Of a stretch of 64,000 bases of DNA, positions 41,806 through 51,527 are shown piece after piece; position 1 is the stretch's first letter, and each line of letters begins with the position of its first letter. Source of the DNA: Wolinella sp052173415 (lineage in GTDB: Bacteria > Campylobacterota > Campylobacteria > Campylobacterales > Helicobacteraceae); contig JBQMYQ010000002.1 in NCBI GenBank assembly GCA_052173415.1, forward strand, positions 1-64,000. The letters are read 5' to 3'. The position numbers and the translations under genes were made by a program. Below the pieces are notes generated by a model. The model searched no databases, was not told the DNA's origin, and saw only the letters and a list, made by a program, of their open reading frames with translations.

Positions 41806-43309
41806 GCAGCACACTCTAGCCTTTAGCTTGCCCATTCTCGCTACTTTTGGCGCATACACGCTCATCATGCTCTATATTGGCTTTCATTTTTACTATCGCA
41901 CACACAATACTGAGGAGTATTTCTTGGGCGCGAGGAATCTAGGACCAGCGGTAAGTGCGCTATCTGCGGGAGCTTCGGATATGAGCGGCTGGCTTCTTAT
42001 GGGACTTCCGGGTGCGCTTTATGTGGGTGGATTGGCGCAGAGTTACATCGCCATCGGGCTTAGTATCGGCGCGCTTATTAACTGGGGCTTGGTCGCGAAA
42101 CGCCTGCGAATCTACACGGGAATCGTCGCAAATTCCATTACGATTCCTGACTATTTTGAGACGAGATTTTCTGATGATTCCCACACATTGCGTATCCTCT
42201 CTGCGCTCATTATTTTGGTCTTCTTTACCATTTACACTTCCGCGGGATTAGTCGGTGGGGCGAAGCTTTTGGAGGGGACGTTTGGGCTGGATTACCACCA
42301 CGCGCTTGTGATTGGCTCAATCATCATCGTGAGCTACACATTTTTTGGCGGATATTTGGCGGTGTGCTGGACGGATCTCATTCAAGGGCTTTTGATGATG
42401 AGCGCACTACTCATAATCCCCGCGGTCATGCTCCATCATCTCGGGGGAATCAGCGAGGCTATCGCGCTTATTGGGCACGTCGATCCTGCGAAAATATCCA
42501 TGCTCTCAGGTGTTTCACTCCTTGGCTTTATCTCCTCGATTGCGTGGGGGTTAGGCTATTTTGGACAGCCCCATATTTTGGTGCGCTTCATGTCCATTCG
42601 CTCGACTAAAGAGATTCCCCTAGCGACACTCATCGGGATTTCATGGATGGCTCTAAGCCTCTTTGGTGCATGCATGCTTGGATTCCTGGGGATCGCCTAT
42701 GTGGAGAAATTCGCCCTCACTCTGCGCGACCCCGAGCAAATTTTTATCCTCATGAGTCAGCTACTCTTTAATCCATGGGTGAGCGGAATCCTGCTAAGCG
42801 CAATCCTAGCGGCAATCATGAGCACTGTGAGCTCTCAGCTGCTTGTGAGCTCCTCGACGATTGCTGAGGATTTTTATCGCAAACTTTTCCACACACAAGC
42901 CCCAGCCAAGCTCATCATGCGCTTTAGTCGTGCTTCGGTGCTTATGGTCGCCTTTATCGCGTTCATCATTTCGCTTGATCGCAACTCCAGTATTCTTAAA
43001 ATCGTCGCCTACGCGTGGGCGGGATTTGGCGCAAGCTTTGGGAGCGTGATCCTTTTTTCGCTTTTTTGGGGACGTATGACACGCCTTGGGGCGATTCTTG
43101 GCATGTTAAGTGGCGCAGTTACGGTCATTTTGTATAAAAATTTCCTCGCAATCTACCTCGATATTTATGAGATTATCCCAGGATTCCTCGTCGCGAGCCT
43201 TGTAATCGTCTTTGTGAGCCTGTTTCAACCCGTCAGAGAGGGGACAAAAGAGACCTTTATGGAGCTTGAGGCGGAGCTGGCGAGGCAATCCGCACAAACA
43301 CGACACTAA
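41804..43309 (+). CDS. putP: Sodium/proline symporter
   Basis: 501 residues, thirteen predicted membrane helices of the sodium:solute symporter family. The signature EEYFLGARNLGPAVSALSAG and ASDMSGWLLMGLPGALYVGG, with helix-2 Asp and helix-8 Ser/Thr residues, are typical of PutP; GGYLAVCWTDLIQGLLMM follows. The start at 41804 is spaced correctly from AAAGGA; the frame is also open to a TTG at 41789. Relevant to the proB remnant: with proline uptake, loss of proline synthesis would be tolerable. Confidence 0.93.
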   Translation: MQHTLAFSLPILATFGAYTLIMLYIGFHFYYRTHNTEEYFLGARNLGPAVSALSAGASDMSGWLLMGLPGALYVGGLAQSYIAIGLSIGALINWGLVAKRLRIYTGIVANSITIPDYFETRFSDDSHTLRILSALIILVFFTIYTSAGLVGGAKLLEGTFGLDYHHALVIGSIIIVSYTFFGGYLAVCWTDLIQGLLMMSALLIIPAVMLHHLGGISEAIALIGHVDPAKISMLSGVSLLGFISSIAWGLGYFGQPHILVRFMSIRSTKEIPLATLIGISWMALSLFGACMLGFLGIAYVEKFALTLRDPEQIFILMSQLLFNPWVSGILLSAILAAIMSTVSSQLLVSSSTIAEDFYRKLFHTQAPAKLIMRFSRASVLMVAFIAFIISLDRNSSILKIVAYAWAGFGASFGSVILFSLFWGRMTRLGAILGMLSGAVTVILYKNFLAIYLDIYEIIPGFLVASLVIVFVSLFQPVREGTKETFMELEAELARQSAQTRH

Positions 43310-43863
43310 TGCCCGAACTATTCGCCCTAGCCCTCGCGCTCAGTATGGACGCCTTTGCCATCTCCATTGTGCTTGGTGCGCGCTTTAGGGAATCTGCGCT
43401 TTCACTCATGCTTAAAAGCGGACTGTTTTTCGGGCTTGCGCAACTCATCATGCCACTTATCGGATTTTATTTGAGCAAGATTCTCTTTAAAGCATTTGAG
43501 GGAATCTACCCTTTCATCGCCTTTATGCTGCTGCTATTTTTAGGAATGCATATGCTAAAAGAGGCGCATTTGGCGCAAGAAGAGAGGGCATATGAATGCT
43601 ACCCCTCAATTGGGCAATTCACACTCCTTGCCCTAGCTACGAGCATGGACGCGATAGCGGCGGGGCTGACTCTCGCGCTTTTTAGCTTGCCGATGTGGTT
43701 TTGCGTGCTGAGTATTGGCTGCTGCACCTTCGCGCTCTCCTCTTTGGGCGTCTATTTAGGCAACAAAATGGGCACATATCTAAAGGAAAAAGCACAATAT
43801 TTCGGGGGAATCGTGCTCATTCTAATCGGCGTCAAAATCCTCTTTGAACACCTAAATCCCTAG
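43309..43863 (+). CDS. mntP: Manganese efflux pump MntP
   Basis: 184 residues, six membrane helices in two inverted repeats, each with the metal-binding signature: LALSMDAFAISI and LATSMDAIAAGL. The start overlaps the putP stop as TAATG, so the genes are coupled. It ends four bases into the convergent thiL gene. Confidence 0.93.
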   Translation: MPELFALALALSMDAFAISIVLGARFRESALSLMLKSGLFFGLAQLIMPLIGFYLSKILFKAFEGIYPFIAFMLLLFLGMHMLKEAHLAQEERAYECYPSIGQFTLLALATSMDAIAAGLTLALFSLPMWFCVLSIGCCTFALSSLGVYLGNKMGTYLKEKAQYFGGIVLILIGVKILFEHLNP

Positions 43864-44699
43864 CAGTGATGCCCTTTGCAAGGGGCGCGGTAGATTCCAC
43901 CCTTAGTCGCCCGCGCAAAGACATTGAGCGCGACGCGATGCTGTTTGGCGATACTTTGTGCCTTTTTTAAAAAGCGCGGCGGGAACGCAAAAAGCATCTC
44001 ATACTCTTCGCCGCTGCACCCAATCGCCCTAGGAATCGCGCGCCTAAACTCAAACCCCACGCGATTGAGCGTTGAAAGTCGCTCAAGCTCCAAAAAGAGC
44101 CCATCGGATATATCCATGCCCGCATGTGCCAGCGGAGCGAGCGCGCTAATGAGCTTTGGACGCAACACGGGTCGGATAAAGCGCGAAGTAGGAGCGAGCG
44201 AAAAGCCACGCATGAGGCGGCGAAGATCTTTGAGCGATTCCCCGATTTTGCCCGTATAGGCGAGAATATCACCCGGTTTGACCTCTTTTCTCATGAGAGG
44301 TTTAGAGCCCAAACTTCCAATTAATGTGAATGAAATTCCTAACAACGAGGTGAGAATCGTATCGCCACCAACAAGCTTAATCTTAAACTCATCGCACGCA
44401 CGAGCAATCGCTAACGATAGTCTACGCGTTTGAGCGGGCGAAAAATCCCTCGGGAGTGAGAGCGTAAGTAGCGCATAGCGAGGTGTCGCATTCATGGCGT
44501 AAAGATCGGAGACATTCACCGCAAGAGCCTTGTATGCAAGCTCCTCGGGGCTAAACCATTCGCGCTTAAAATGACTCCCCTCCATAAAGGAATCCGCCGC
44601 ATACACAAGCGAATCCAGCACCACGCCATCATCGCCGATTCCCCATGTCGCCCCGCTCTTTTTTAGCGTATCAATAAAGAGAGCTTCCCGATCCTTCAT
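43860..44699 (-). CDS. thiL: Thiamine-monophosphate kinase
   Basis: 279 residues of the AIR-synthase-like fold. GIGDDGVVLDSLVYAADSFM and GSHF are the nucleotide/metal motif, VNVSDLYAMNATPRYALLTL and KLVGGDTI the second, and HAGMDISDGL the third. The enzyme is somewhat shorter than the roughly 325 residues of E. coli. It makes thiamine diphosphate. The start overlaps the nadC stop by four bases. Confidence 0.92.
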   Translation of the reverse strand: MKDREALFIDTLKKSGATWGIGDDGVVLDSLVYAADSFMEGSHFKREWFSPEELAYKALAVNVSDLYAMNATPRYALLTLSLPRDFSPAQTRRLSLAIARACDEFKIKLVGGDTILTSLLGISFTLIGSLGSKPLMRKEVKPGDILAYTGKIGESLKDLRRLMRGFSLAPTSRFIRPVLRPKLISALAPLAHAGMDISDGLFLELERLSTLNRVGFEFRRAIPRAIGCSGEEYEMLFAFPPRFLKKAQSIAKQHRVALNVFARATKGGIYRAPCKGHHC

Positions 44700-45523
44700 T
44701 GCATTTTCAGGCTCATATCAAGCCAGCGCGCCTGATGTATGAGACTCCCGCTGCTGAGTGCGTCAAAGCCAAGCTCGACATAGAGCGCGAGATTCTCCTG
44801 CGTGATGTTTCCGCTTGCCTCCAAAAGCACCCCAGCAGCATGACGCGCACGATATTTCGCGCACTCCTCTAGGTCGTGCAGGTTCATATTGTCGCACATG
44901 ATGATGTCCGCACCCGCCTCACACGCCTCTATCATCTGATGCACGCTCTCGCATTCCACTTCAATCCGACACGTCCAAGGAATCCGCGTGCGCGCCGTGG
45001 CAATAAACGCAGACAGATCGTCGATATGCCTAAGGTGTGTGTCTTTTAGCATGAGGCAGTCATCAAGCCCGAAGCGATGGTTGCTCCCGCCACCATTACG
45101 CACCGAATATTTCTCAAAACTGCGCAAAAGCGGGCGCGTTTTGCGCGTGTCAAGAATCTTAAGCTTGCTCCCTTTGGGTAGAATATCGACAAAGCTTCTT
45201 GTGTGCGTGGCGATTCCGCTGCTGTGCTCTAACATATTCAAAAGCACGCGCTCGATTCTCACGATTGTGCTAAAATCGCCACAAAGCTCCAAAAGCACAC
45301 TCGATTCCTCGAATTTCTCGCCATCTTTACGCAGATATTTCGCCTCGATTCCCGCAAGCGCGCACAGCTCTTTGGCATAAACCTGCCCGGAGAAAATTCC
45401 AGAGCTTTTTGCCACCACAACGGCATGAGCCTCCAGCTTCATATCCATAAGCGCAAAGAGGTCGCCCCGCCCCACGTCCTCGCGCAACGCCGCCACAACA
45501 AAGCTCATAATCTCATCTCTCAT
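44696..45523 (-). CDS. nadC: Nicotinate-nucleotide pyrophosphorylase (carboxylating)
   Basis: 275 residues. Quinolinate phosphoribosyltransferase, third enzyme of de novo NAD synthesis. Substrate-binding basic residues are in KILDTRKTRPLLRSFEKYSV and GGGSNHRFGLDDCLMLKDTH; the barrel ends with IMCDNMNLHDLEE and LLEASGNIT. Coupled to nadA by ATGA overlap. Confidence 0.95.
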   Translation of the reverse strand: MRDEIMSFVVAALREDVGRGDLFALMDMKLEAHAVVVAKSSGIFSGQVYAKELCALAGIEAKYLRKDGEKFEESSVLLELCGDFSTIVRIERVLLNMLEHSSGIATHTRSFVDILPKGSKLKILDTRKTRPLLRSFEKYSVRNGGGSNHRFGLDDCLMLKDTHLRHIDDLSAFIATARTRIPWTCRIEVECESVHQMIEACEAGADIIMCDNMNLHDLEECAKYRARHAAGVLLEASGNITQENLALYVELGFDALSSGSLIHQARWLDMSLKMQ

Positions 45524-46545
45524 GAAAGCTCCAGCATTCCATTTAGCGCGATTCTCGCCTCATTCGCCACCTCATCACTCAGCAAAATCTCATTACCCCC
45601 GCCGCGCTCAAAAGCGCGCAACGCCACTAAAACATCGCCCAGCGTCGTCTCATTCATCGTCGGGCACTCAGGGCGCGTGCTGCTCAGCACATAGGTATTC
45701 TCCGCCCTCAGGCGATGGACGAAGTTATATTCCGTCCCCACTACGACCTTTTGTTCCAAAGGCAGGCTCTGCACGTATTTAGCAAGCTGACTGGTCGAGC
45801 CCACAAAATCCGCCCTCTGCACCACGCTAGGGTCGCACTCGGGATGCACCGCGACCAAAATCCCCGGGAATCGCGCACGGAAAAACTCCACATCAGCGGG
45901 CGTGAAAAGCTGATGAACCGAGCAAAATCCATCATAGCAGGCAACATCCGCCTCAAGCACTTGCTCTTTGGTGCTGCTGCCTAACACAGCGGATTTTTGG
46001 GCGTTTTTATGCGCGAGATTCTGCCCTAAACAGCGATCGGGTAAAAAGAAGATTTTTTTGCCCGATTCTTGGGCTTTAGCCATAATTTTCCCCGCATTTG
46101 CCGAAGTGCAGATAAGCCCGCCCATCGCTCCGACTTTTGCTTTGATCTCCGCGCTTGAGTTGATATAACTCAGAGGGAAAATCCCCTCGCGCGCGATTCC
46201 GTAGCTCTCTAAAAGCGCGATGGATTGATCAAAATATTGACTATCAATCATGCGCGCCATGGAACAGCAGGTGATTTTAGGCATGATGACACGCTTATTG
46301 GGCGCAAGAATCTTCACACTCTCGCCCATAAATCTCACGCCACAAAAGAGCACCGCCTCACAAGGGGAATCCACCACCTTGCGCGCAAGATCAAGGCTAT
46401 CGCCGATAATATCTGCCACTTCGATCACTTCATCGCGCTGATAAAAATGGGCGACAATGACGACATTAAGTCGCTTTTTAAGCTCCCTAATTTCCGCGAG
46501 GATTCCCGCCTTCTGCGGCTTGGGCAATGGATCTAGGCTACCCAC
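45520..46545 (-). CDS. nadA: Quinolinate synthase A
   Basis: 341 residues; [4Fe-4S] enzyme condensing iminoaspartate with dihydroxyacetone phosphate. VVIVAHFYQRDEVIEVADII is the N-terminal motif; cluster cysteines are seen in LFCGVRFMGES, CTSANAGKI and HPECDPSV. The start is GTG at 46545, immediately after the psd stop, with AAGGAG nine bases upstream. NadB is not in the window. Confidence 0.95.
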   Translation of the reverse strand: MGSLDPLPKPQKAGILAEIRELKKRLNVVIVAHFYQRDEVIEVADIIGDSLDLARKVVDSPCEAVLFCGVRFMGESVKILAPNKRVIMPKITCCSMARMIDSQYFDQSIALLESYGIAREGIFPLSYINSSAEIKAKVGAMGGLICTSANAGKIMAKAQESGKKIFFLPDRCLGQNLAHKNAQKSAVLGSSTKEQVLEADVACYDGFCSVHQLFTPADVEFFRARFPGILVAVHPECDPSVVQRADFVGSTSQLAKYVQSLPLEQKVVVGTEYNFVHRLRAENTYVLSSTRPECPTMNETTLGDVLVALRAFERGGGNEILLSDEVANEARIALNGMLELS

Positions 46546-47337
46546 CTATTCACTCTCCTTGGTCGCAATCGCATCGCCATAGCGCACGTATGCGCCCTCT
46601 TTAGACGAGAAATTCCAATTTTGCGCAAAAAGAAGAATCGTCGAGCCCATCTTAAATAGCCCAATCTCCTGAGCTTTTTTAAGTTTAATAGGGGAATCGT
46701 AGCGATAAATCACATCACCTGCGTTGGCGTTTGTTTTGATACGCGGTTCAAAATAGAGCGCCAACTGTCCGACATTAAGCGCGCCCACAGCGACAAAATA
46801 GAACGCCTCGCCCCACTCATCACGGCATTTTAACACCACGCGTTCATTACGCACAAAAAGCCGCGCGTTTCGCTGAAGCGAGGGTCTATTCACAGGCAGC
46901 AACGTCCCACTAAAATAGCGACACTCAAGCACTAAAAGATCGCAAGGCGCATGAAAGCGATGATAATCTCTAGGTGAGAGGTAGAGATTGACATACTCAT
47001 AGTTCTGCTCAAGCTCCTCGCCCAGAAGCTCACTCACGGGGTATTCCATGCCCTTAATCTGCAATGCCTTGCCATCAATGCTCTTCCCTTGCGCCATAAT
47101 AAGGGAATCACACGGCGAAATAAGGGCTTTTTGCTCCGCATCAAAGGGGCGATTCCTAATGAGGCTGCGCGTGAAAAGGGCATTTAGCGTCGGATAGGAA
47201 TCAAGCGTGTCAAACTCGCTCATATCAATCTTGAAATAGCGCACATATAGGCTATTTAAGCCATTTTGCACTATGCGCGGGAAAGGGTAATTTGCGATGC
47301 GACCAAATAGCCGCGAGAGGTAGTTGCTCCATTTCAT
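46546..47337 (-). CDS. psd: Phosphatidylserine decarboxylase proenzyme
   Basis: 263 residues. Makes phosphatidylethanolamine at the inner membrane. The self-cleavage site that creates the pyruvoyl group is MGST (in FKMGSTILLF), a variant of the usual LGST; the catalytic His is in LSPRDYHRFHAPCD. The start at 47337 is set by AAGGAG seven bases upstream; a longer frame to 47361 would overlap the upstream gene. nadC-nadA-psd is the H. pylori gene order. Confidence 0.95.
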   Translation of the reverse strand: MKWSNYLSRLFGRIANYPFPRIVQNGLNSLYVRYFKIDMSEFDTLDSYPTLNALFTRSLIRNRPFDAEQKALISPCDSLIMAQGKSIDGKALQIKGMEYPVSELLGEELEQNYEYVNLYLSPRDYHRFHAPCDLLVLECRYFSGTLLPVNRPSLQRNARLFVRNERVVLKCRDEWGEAFYFVAVGALNVGQLALYFEPRIKTNANAGDVIYRYDSPIKLKKAQEIGLFKMGSTILLFAQNWNFSSKEGAYVRYGDAIATKESE

Positions 47338-47348
47338 CTGTCTTCTCC

Positions 47349-48122
47349 TTATGAAATCCAATCTGCGAATTCGTGGGGTTGTGGCTCGTTGCGTAAAATC
47401 TCATAGGGGGCGAAACGCTCCTTATATCCCATGCTGTGATGATTTTTAATCCAATAGCCGGGGTAAAAATAGGCGATCTTAAGCTCCTTTGCAAGCTCCA
47501 ATTGCTTAAGAATCGAAAAAACCCCGAGGGAGAGATCGCCATATTCGTGGTCATAGAAGCAATAGACTGCGGAGATCGATTCCCTCAAAATATCCACAAG
47601 TGCGATTCCTACGAGTTTCTCATCGCGATAATAGGCGAATTCATACCCAAACTCCTCCGCACCCTCCACAAACATCTCATAATAACTCTCCGCCGTGATG
47701 GGCGTGTATTCCCAGCCTTTTTTACGGTTCATGTGCTGATGATAGCGCTCATAGAGCTCCAAGTGAGCCTGAGTAATCATCGGACGCTGTATCATCACGA
47801 CGGTCTCCTTGTTTTTTGCGAGCACACGCTTAAAAGAGCGCGAGGGCTCAAACATCTGCACCTCTTTGCGCACCGAAATGCACTCCTTGCACGCTTTGCA
47901 AATCGGGACGAAGAAATATTTCCCAAAGCGTCTCCAACCTCGCTCCAAGAGCGTCTGATAAAGTTCAATTGAGCAAGATTGTATGTGAAAATATCGAAAA
48001 AGTGAATGCTGCTGCGGAAGATAGCTGCAAGGCTTCTCCTTGGGGATAAACTCAATAATACTCTCCTGCCGCGCGTGTATCTTATCCAAAAACTCCTCCG
48101 TTCTAGGAGCGAGGGTGCACAA
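47349..48122 (-). CDS. bpt: Aspartate/glutamate leucyltransferase (Bpt)
   Basis: 257 residues of the bacterial arginyl/leucyl-tRNA-protein transferase family, which attaches Leu to N-terminal Asp or Glu and feeds the N-degron pathway. The N-terminal Cys motif reads PCSYLPQQ, then VPICKACKECISVR (C-x2-C-x2-C pattern). The acyltransferase part contains YHQHMNRKKGW and YFYPGYWIKNHHSMGYKERF. No ATG is available: the most upstream usable codon is a TTG at 48122, inside the end of mltC, without an obvious ribosome-binding site. Confidence 0.9.
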   Translation of the reverse strand: MCTLAPRTEEFLDKIHARQESIIEFIPKEKPCSYLPQQHSLFRYFHIQSCSIELYQTLLERGWRRFGKYFFVPICKACKECISVRKEVQMFEPSRSFKRVLAKNKETVVMIQRPMITQAHLELYERYHQHMNRKKGWEYTPITAESYYEMFVEGAEEFGYEFAYYRDEKLVGIALVDILRESISAVYCFYDHEYGDLSLGVFSILKQLELAKELKIAYFYPGYWIKNHHSMGYKERFAPYEILRNEPQPHEFADWIS

Positions 48123-49305
48123 TAAAATTGCGCTTGGCCTCAGTTACTTTTCGCAGATAGTTGCGTGTCTCTTCGTAAGGGAGCGACGTGCGGAGCTTGC
48201 GATAGATCTCTTGGGGCGATTGGGCGTTGATTTTATCCACCGCACGGGCGCGATTCCGTTCAAACGTCCTTAGCACATTCCCGCTCCCCGTATTATATGC
48301 TGCAATCACGCAATACTCGAGGCTCTGCGGATTCCTGATCCCTGCGAGATAACGCGTATGAAGGATCTTAAGATACATCGTGCCATAGCGCACATTCGTA
48401 TCGGGGTCAAAAAGCTGCGAGCGCGTAGGCACGCCATCTCGCCCATGCAACCCTCGATGAGCGTCCCGCCCCGCGCTTTGAGGCACGACCTGCATCAGTC
48501 CATATGCGGGAATCGAGCTTACGGCATAGGGATTGAAGCTGCTCTCGCTCTGAATAATCGCAAGCACCAACGCCTCGCTAACCCTGTGCAGACGCGCGTA
48601 TTTCTTCACAATATCGCCATATTTCGCGCTTTTCACGCGATTATATTCGCGCGTCATGTGAAAATGGACGTAATGCACAGTCTGCGCATCTACGGTGCGG
48701 GTTTTGAGCTGATTATTAATCAGATAATCCGCGTAGCGACCCGCGCGCCACTCATAGAGGACAACTTTTTGTTCATGATCTTTGACTAGCCCCGCCAAAT
48801 AGGGCTTCCCCTGAAAGCTTACCTCTTTATCCGAATAGAGATCCACCCCTTCGGGATTCTCAGGCGTTAGTAGCGTCGTTACAATAGCTTTTTTAAGCGA
48901 TTCCTTAGGATTTTGGGAATCGATCGTCTCAACTGTGATTTCGCCTTTTTCAAAATCGACCAAAGCGCGACTTTTATAAGAATCGGTATATTTTACATAA
49001 ACTTTCTGACTTGCACTTTTGCTCTCTTTTTTTCCCCATTTTTTGGAAATTTCCCCCACAAAAGCTTCAAAAACCTGCTTGAAATTAACCTGAAAATTCT
49101 GTGTATCTTTTAGTAGTGCTTGAGGATTTTTTTCATAATAAGTAGCTTTTTGTTTAGCAAAAGATTCCGCAGCTGTGGCAGGATTTGGAGAGAGAGCCAC
49201 TCGCGTAACGGTGCGATAATCATGCACCGAACAACCTAAAAAGGCAAACAGCCCCACAAAAAGCAGAGCGAAATATCCCGCACCGTGCTTTAGCTTCAAA
49301 TTCAC
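48103..49305 (-). CDS. mltC: Membrane-bound lytic murein transglycosylase C (lipoprotein)
   Basis: 400 residues. A lipobox (LFAFLGCS) ends the signal peptide at Cys25. An MltC-type N-terminal domain (about 40-220) precedes the SLT domain, whose catalytic Glu is in ALVLAIIQSESSFNPYAVSS, followed by AYGLMQVVP and YCVIAAYNTGSGNVLRTF. It cleaves peptidoglycan strands to anhydro-muropeptides. The enzymes I recall for H. pylori are Slt and MltD, so this third type marks a difference from that species. Confidence 0.92.
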   Translation of the reverse strand: MNLKLKHGAGYFALLFVGLFAFLGCSVHDYRTVTRVALSPNPATAAESFAKQKATYYEKNPQALLKDTQNFQVNFKQVFEAFVGEISKKWGKKESKSASQKVYVKYTDSYKSRALVDFEKGEITVETIDSQNPKESLKKAIVTTLLTPENPEGVDLYSDKEVSFQGKPYLAGLVKDHEQKVVLYEWRAGRYADYLINNQLKTRTVDAQTVHYVHFHMTREYNRVKSAKYGDIVKKYARLHRVSEALVLAIIQSESSFNPYAVSSIPAYGLMQVVPQSAGRDAHRGLHGRDGVPTRSQLFDPDTNVRYGTMYLKILHTRYLAGIRNPQSLEYCVIAAYNTGSGNVLRTFERNRARAVDKINAQSPQEIYRKLRTSLPYEETRNYLRKVTEAKRNFIVHPRS

Positions 49306-49311
49306 TGCCGC

Positions 49312-49866
49312 CTAGAGATCACTTGCCAACATCGCGCGTGCCACTTCATCGCGTTTCTCTCTATTAAAAAGACGCTCCACCAGCGTGAGCGAAAAGACAA
49401 GCGCGCTCCCCGGACCCCTTGATGTGATGATGTGATCTGCCTCCACCACGCGATCGTTTAGATATTCTCCGCTAGGAATCTTCTCCTCCACGCTCGGATA
49501 GCATGTGTATTTCGTGAGCGCGATTCCCGCCTCGCTAAGTGCATAAGGAGCCGCGCAAATCGCCGCCACAAATCGCTTGCGCTCATTTAGATTACAAATC
49601 ATCGCCTGAACGAGCTTGTGATTTGCAAGAGCCAGCGTGCCACCCCAACCGCCCGGAAGCACCACCATATCGATATTCTGCGGCTCGATTAGCTCCATTT
49701 TGGTATCGGGGTGAATGAAGATTCCCCCTTGGGATTCCACCAATTCTGTGGAATCAAGCCCCGCGATGACCACTTTCGCACCCGCACGGCGCAAAACATC
49801 GATAATACTAACTGCCTCAAGCTCCTCAAACCCTTTGGCTAGCGGAACTACGACCACTTTTTGCAC
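49312..49866 (-). CDS. DJ-1/PfpI-family protein
   Basis: 184 residues. The acid residue is in AKGFEELEAVSIIDVLRRAG and the nucleophilic Cys in AAICAAPYALSEAG, with TSRGPGSALVFSL at the C-terminus, the DJ-1/YajL pattern. Members act as glyoxalases, deglycases or chaperones; which one is not decidable here. The GTG start shares its G with the efp TAG stop. Confidence 0.9.
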   Translation of the reverse strand: MQKVVVVPLAKGFEELEAVSIIDVLRRAGAKVVIAGLDSTELVESQGGIFIHPDTKMELIEPQNIDMVVLPGGWGGTLALANHKLVQAMICNLNERKRFVAAICAAPYALSEAGIALTKYTCYPSVEEKIPSGEYLNDRVVEADHIITSRGPGSALVFSLTLVERLFNREKRDEVARAMLASDL

Positions 49867-50429
49867 TATTTTACCTTCTCTATATATTCGCCAAGCTCGG
49901 TATTGACCCGCACCATATCGCCCTCAAGCACATGGTAAGGAATCTGTATCACCGCGCCCGTCTCTAAAGTCGCTGGCTTGCGGCTTCCACTGGAGGTATC
50001 GCCTTTGAAATTTGGCGGAGTCTCAATAATCTTCAGCTCGACTACCTGAGGCACATCGACAGAAATCGCCTTGCCGTTGTGAAAGAGGACGGACACGCCC
50101 ATGCCATCAATCATCCATCTCGCCACATCGCCTACTTGATCTTCGCTAAGCGCAATCTGCTCGTAGCTCTCAACGTCCATAAACTGAAAGAGATCGCCAT
50201 CATGATAGAGGTATTGCATGCTCCGCTCTTGCAAATTCGGTTCTTCGCACTTATCGCCCGCGTGGAACGTCTTCTCCAGCACACGCCCATCGAGGAAAGA
50301 CTTCATCTTCACGCGCACAAACGCCGCACCTTTGCCGGGTTTCACGTGTTGATATTCGGTAATCCGATATGGAACGCCCTCTAGCTCGACTTTCAAACCT
50401 TTCTTTAAATCACCCATTGAATACGCCAT
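49866..50429 (-). CDS. efp: Elongation factor P
   Basis: 187 residues in three KOW/OB domains. It relieves ribosome stalling at polyproline. The modified-residue loop reads YQHVKPGKGAAFVRVKMKSF with the conserved Lys. The ATG at 50429 follows GAGGAG; a TTG one codon earlier is not needed. The neighbours fba and the PPIase gene match the H. pylori order. The 151-bp spacer to fba (50430-50580) holds several copies of the iterated word. Confidence 0.97.
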   Translation of the reverse strand: MAYSMGDLKKGLKVELEGVPYRITEYQHVKPGKGAAFVRVKMKSFLDGRVLEKTFHAGDKCEEPNLQERSMQYLYHDGDLFQFMDVESYEQIALSEDQVGDVARWMIDGMGVSVLFHNGKAISVDVPQVVELKIIETPPNFKGDTSSGSRKPATLETGAVIQIPYHVLEGDMVRVNTELGEYIEKVK

Positions 50430-50580
50430 CAAAACTCCTCACAAAAATAATAGACAAGAATCGTAAAAGCCCTCGCCCGTGTAGATTCCCGCAATTGCGC
50501 CCATTTCGAACCCTGCGCAAAATCGCTTCGAGGAATTCCGCCCTTTGGGCGAGATTCCCGCGCTAAAACCAAAATAGATT

Positions 50581-51507
50581 TTAGTTAATCTTCCCCGCGC
50601 TGCCGAGAATCTGCATACGCTCAACCATCACGCTCTTCATCGCTTTCATCGCAGGAGTGAAGAACTTTCGCAAATCAAACTGCGTGTTGTCCTCATTTGC
50701 GACCTTTCGCACCTCCGCCATGAACGCAATCCTAAGATCCGTATCGGTATTGACTTTGTTGATTCCGCCTTTAACCGCCTCTTTCAAAAAGGCAAACGGC
50801 ACACCCTTACTTCCCTTGAGATCCCCACCCGTGCTGAGAAATGCCTCTTTCACATAATCGGGAATCGCACTCGCACCATGGAGCACCAGTGGGATATTCG
50901 TGCGACGTTTTACCTCTTGCAGGCGCTCAAAATCAAGCTTTGGCTCGCCCTTAAACTTAAACGCCCCATGACTCGTCCCAATCGCAGGCGCGAGGAAATC
51001 CACGCCACTCTCTTTGACAAACTGCTCCGCCTCTGCGGGATTAACAAGCACCGCGTCTTTTTCATTGACGCTGATGTTATCTTCGATTCCCATGAGTCGC
51101 CCAAGCTCCGCCTCCACGCTCACACCGCACGCATGCGCCATCTCCACGACACGTTTGGTCTCGTGGAGATTTTCGGCAAAAGGATGGTGACTCGCATCAA
51201 TCATAACGGATGTAAATCCCGCTCTAACCGCCTTTGCACAGCTCTCATAGCTCGTGCCGTGATCCAAATGAAGTGCTACAGGAATATGCGGGAATCGAGC
51301 CGATAAAAGCCGAACAAGCCCGACTGCAACGTCGATTCCCATATATTTAATCGCACCCTCGCTCGCCTGCACAATAATCGGGGAATCCGCCTCATTAGCC
51401 GCCTCAAAAATAGCATTCAACATCTCAAAATCGACAAAATTAAACGCCCCGACGCCATAGCCCTCTTCGTGTGCCTTCTGTAAAATCTCACTCCCGCTTC
51501 TTAGCAT
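50581..51507 (-). CDS. fba: Fructose-bisphosphate aldolase, class II
   Basis: 308 residues; zinc aldolase of gluconeogenesis/glycolysis. Zinc ligands and active-site residues appear in ALHLDHGTSYESC, MIDASHHPFAENL, GTSHGAFKF (His) and LVLHGASAIPDYV (His); the phosphate site is GGINKVNTDTDLR. Twenty bases separate it from the upstream PPIase gene. Confidence 0.97.
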   Translation of the reverse strand: MLRSGSEILQKAHEEGYGVGAFNFVDFEMLNAIFEAANEADSPIIVQASEGAIKYMGIDVAVGLVRLLSARFPHIPVALHLDHGTSYESCAKAVRAGFTSVMIDASHHPFAENLHETKRVVEMAHACGVSVEAELGRLMGIEDNISVNEKDAVLVNPAEAEQFVKESGVDFLAPAIGTSHGAFKFKGEPKLDFERLQEVKRRTNIPLVLHGASAIPDYVKEAFLSTGGDLKGSKGVPFAFLKEAVKGGINKVNTDTDLRIAFMAEVRKVANEDNTQFDLRKFFTPAMKAMKSVMVERMQILGSAGKIN

Positions 51508-51527
51508 GACTACTCCTTAAGAGGCGA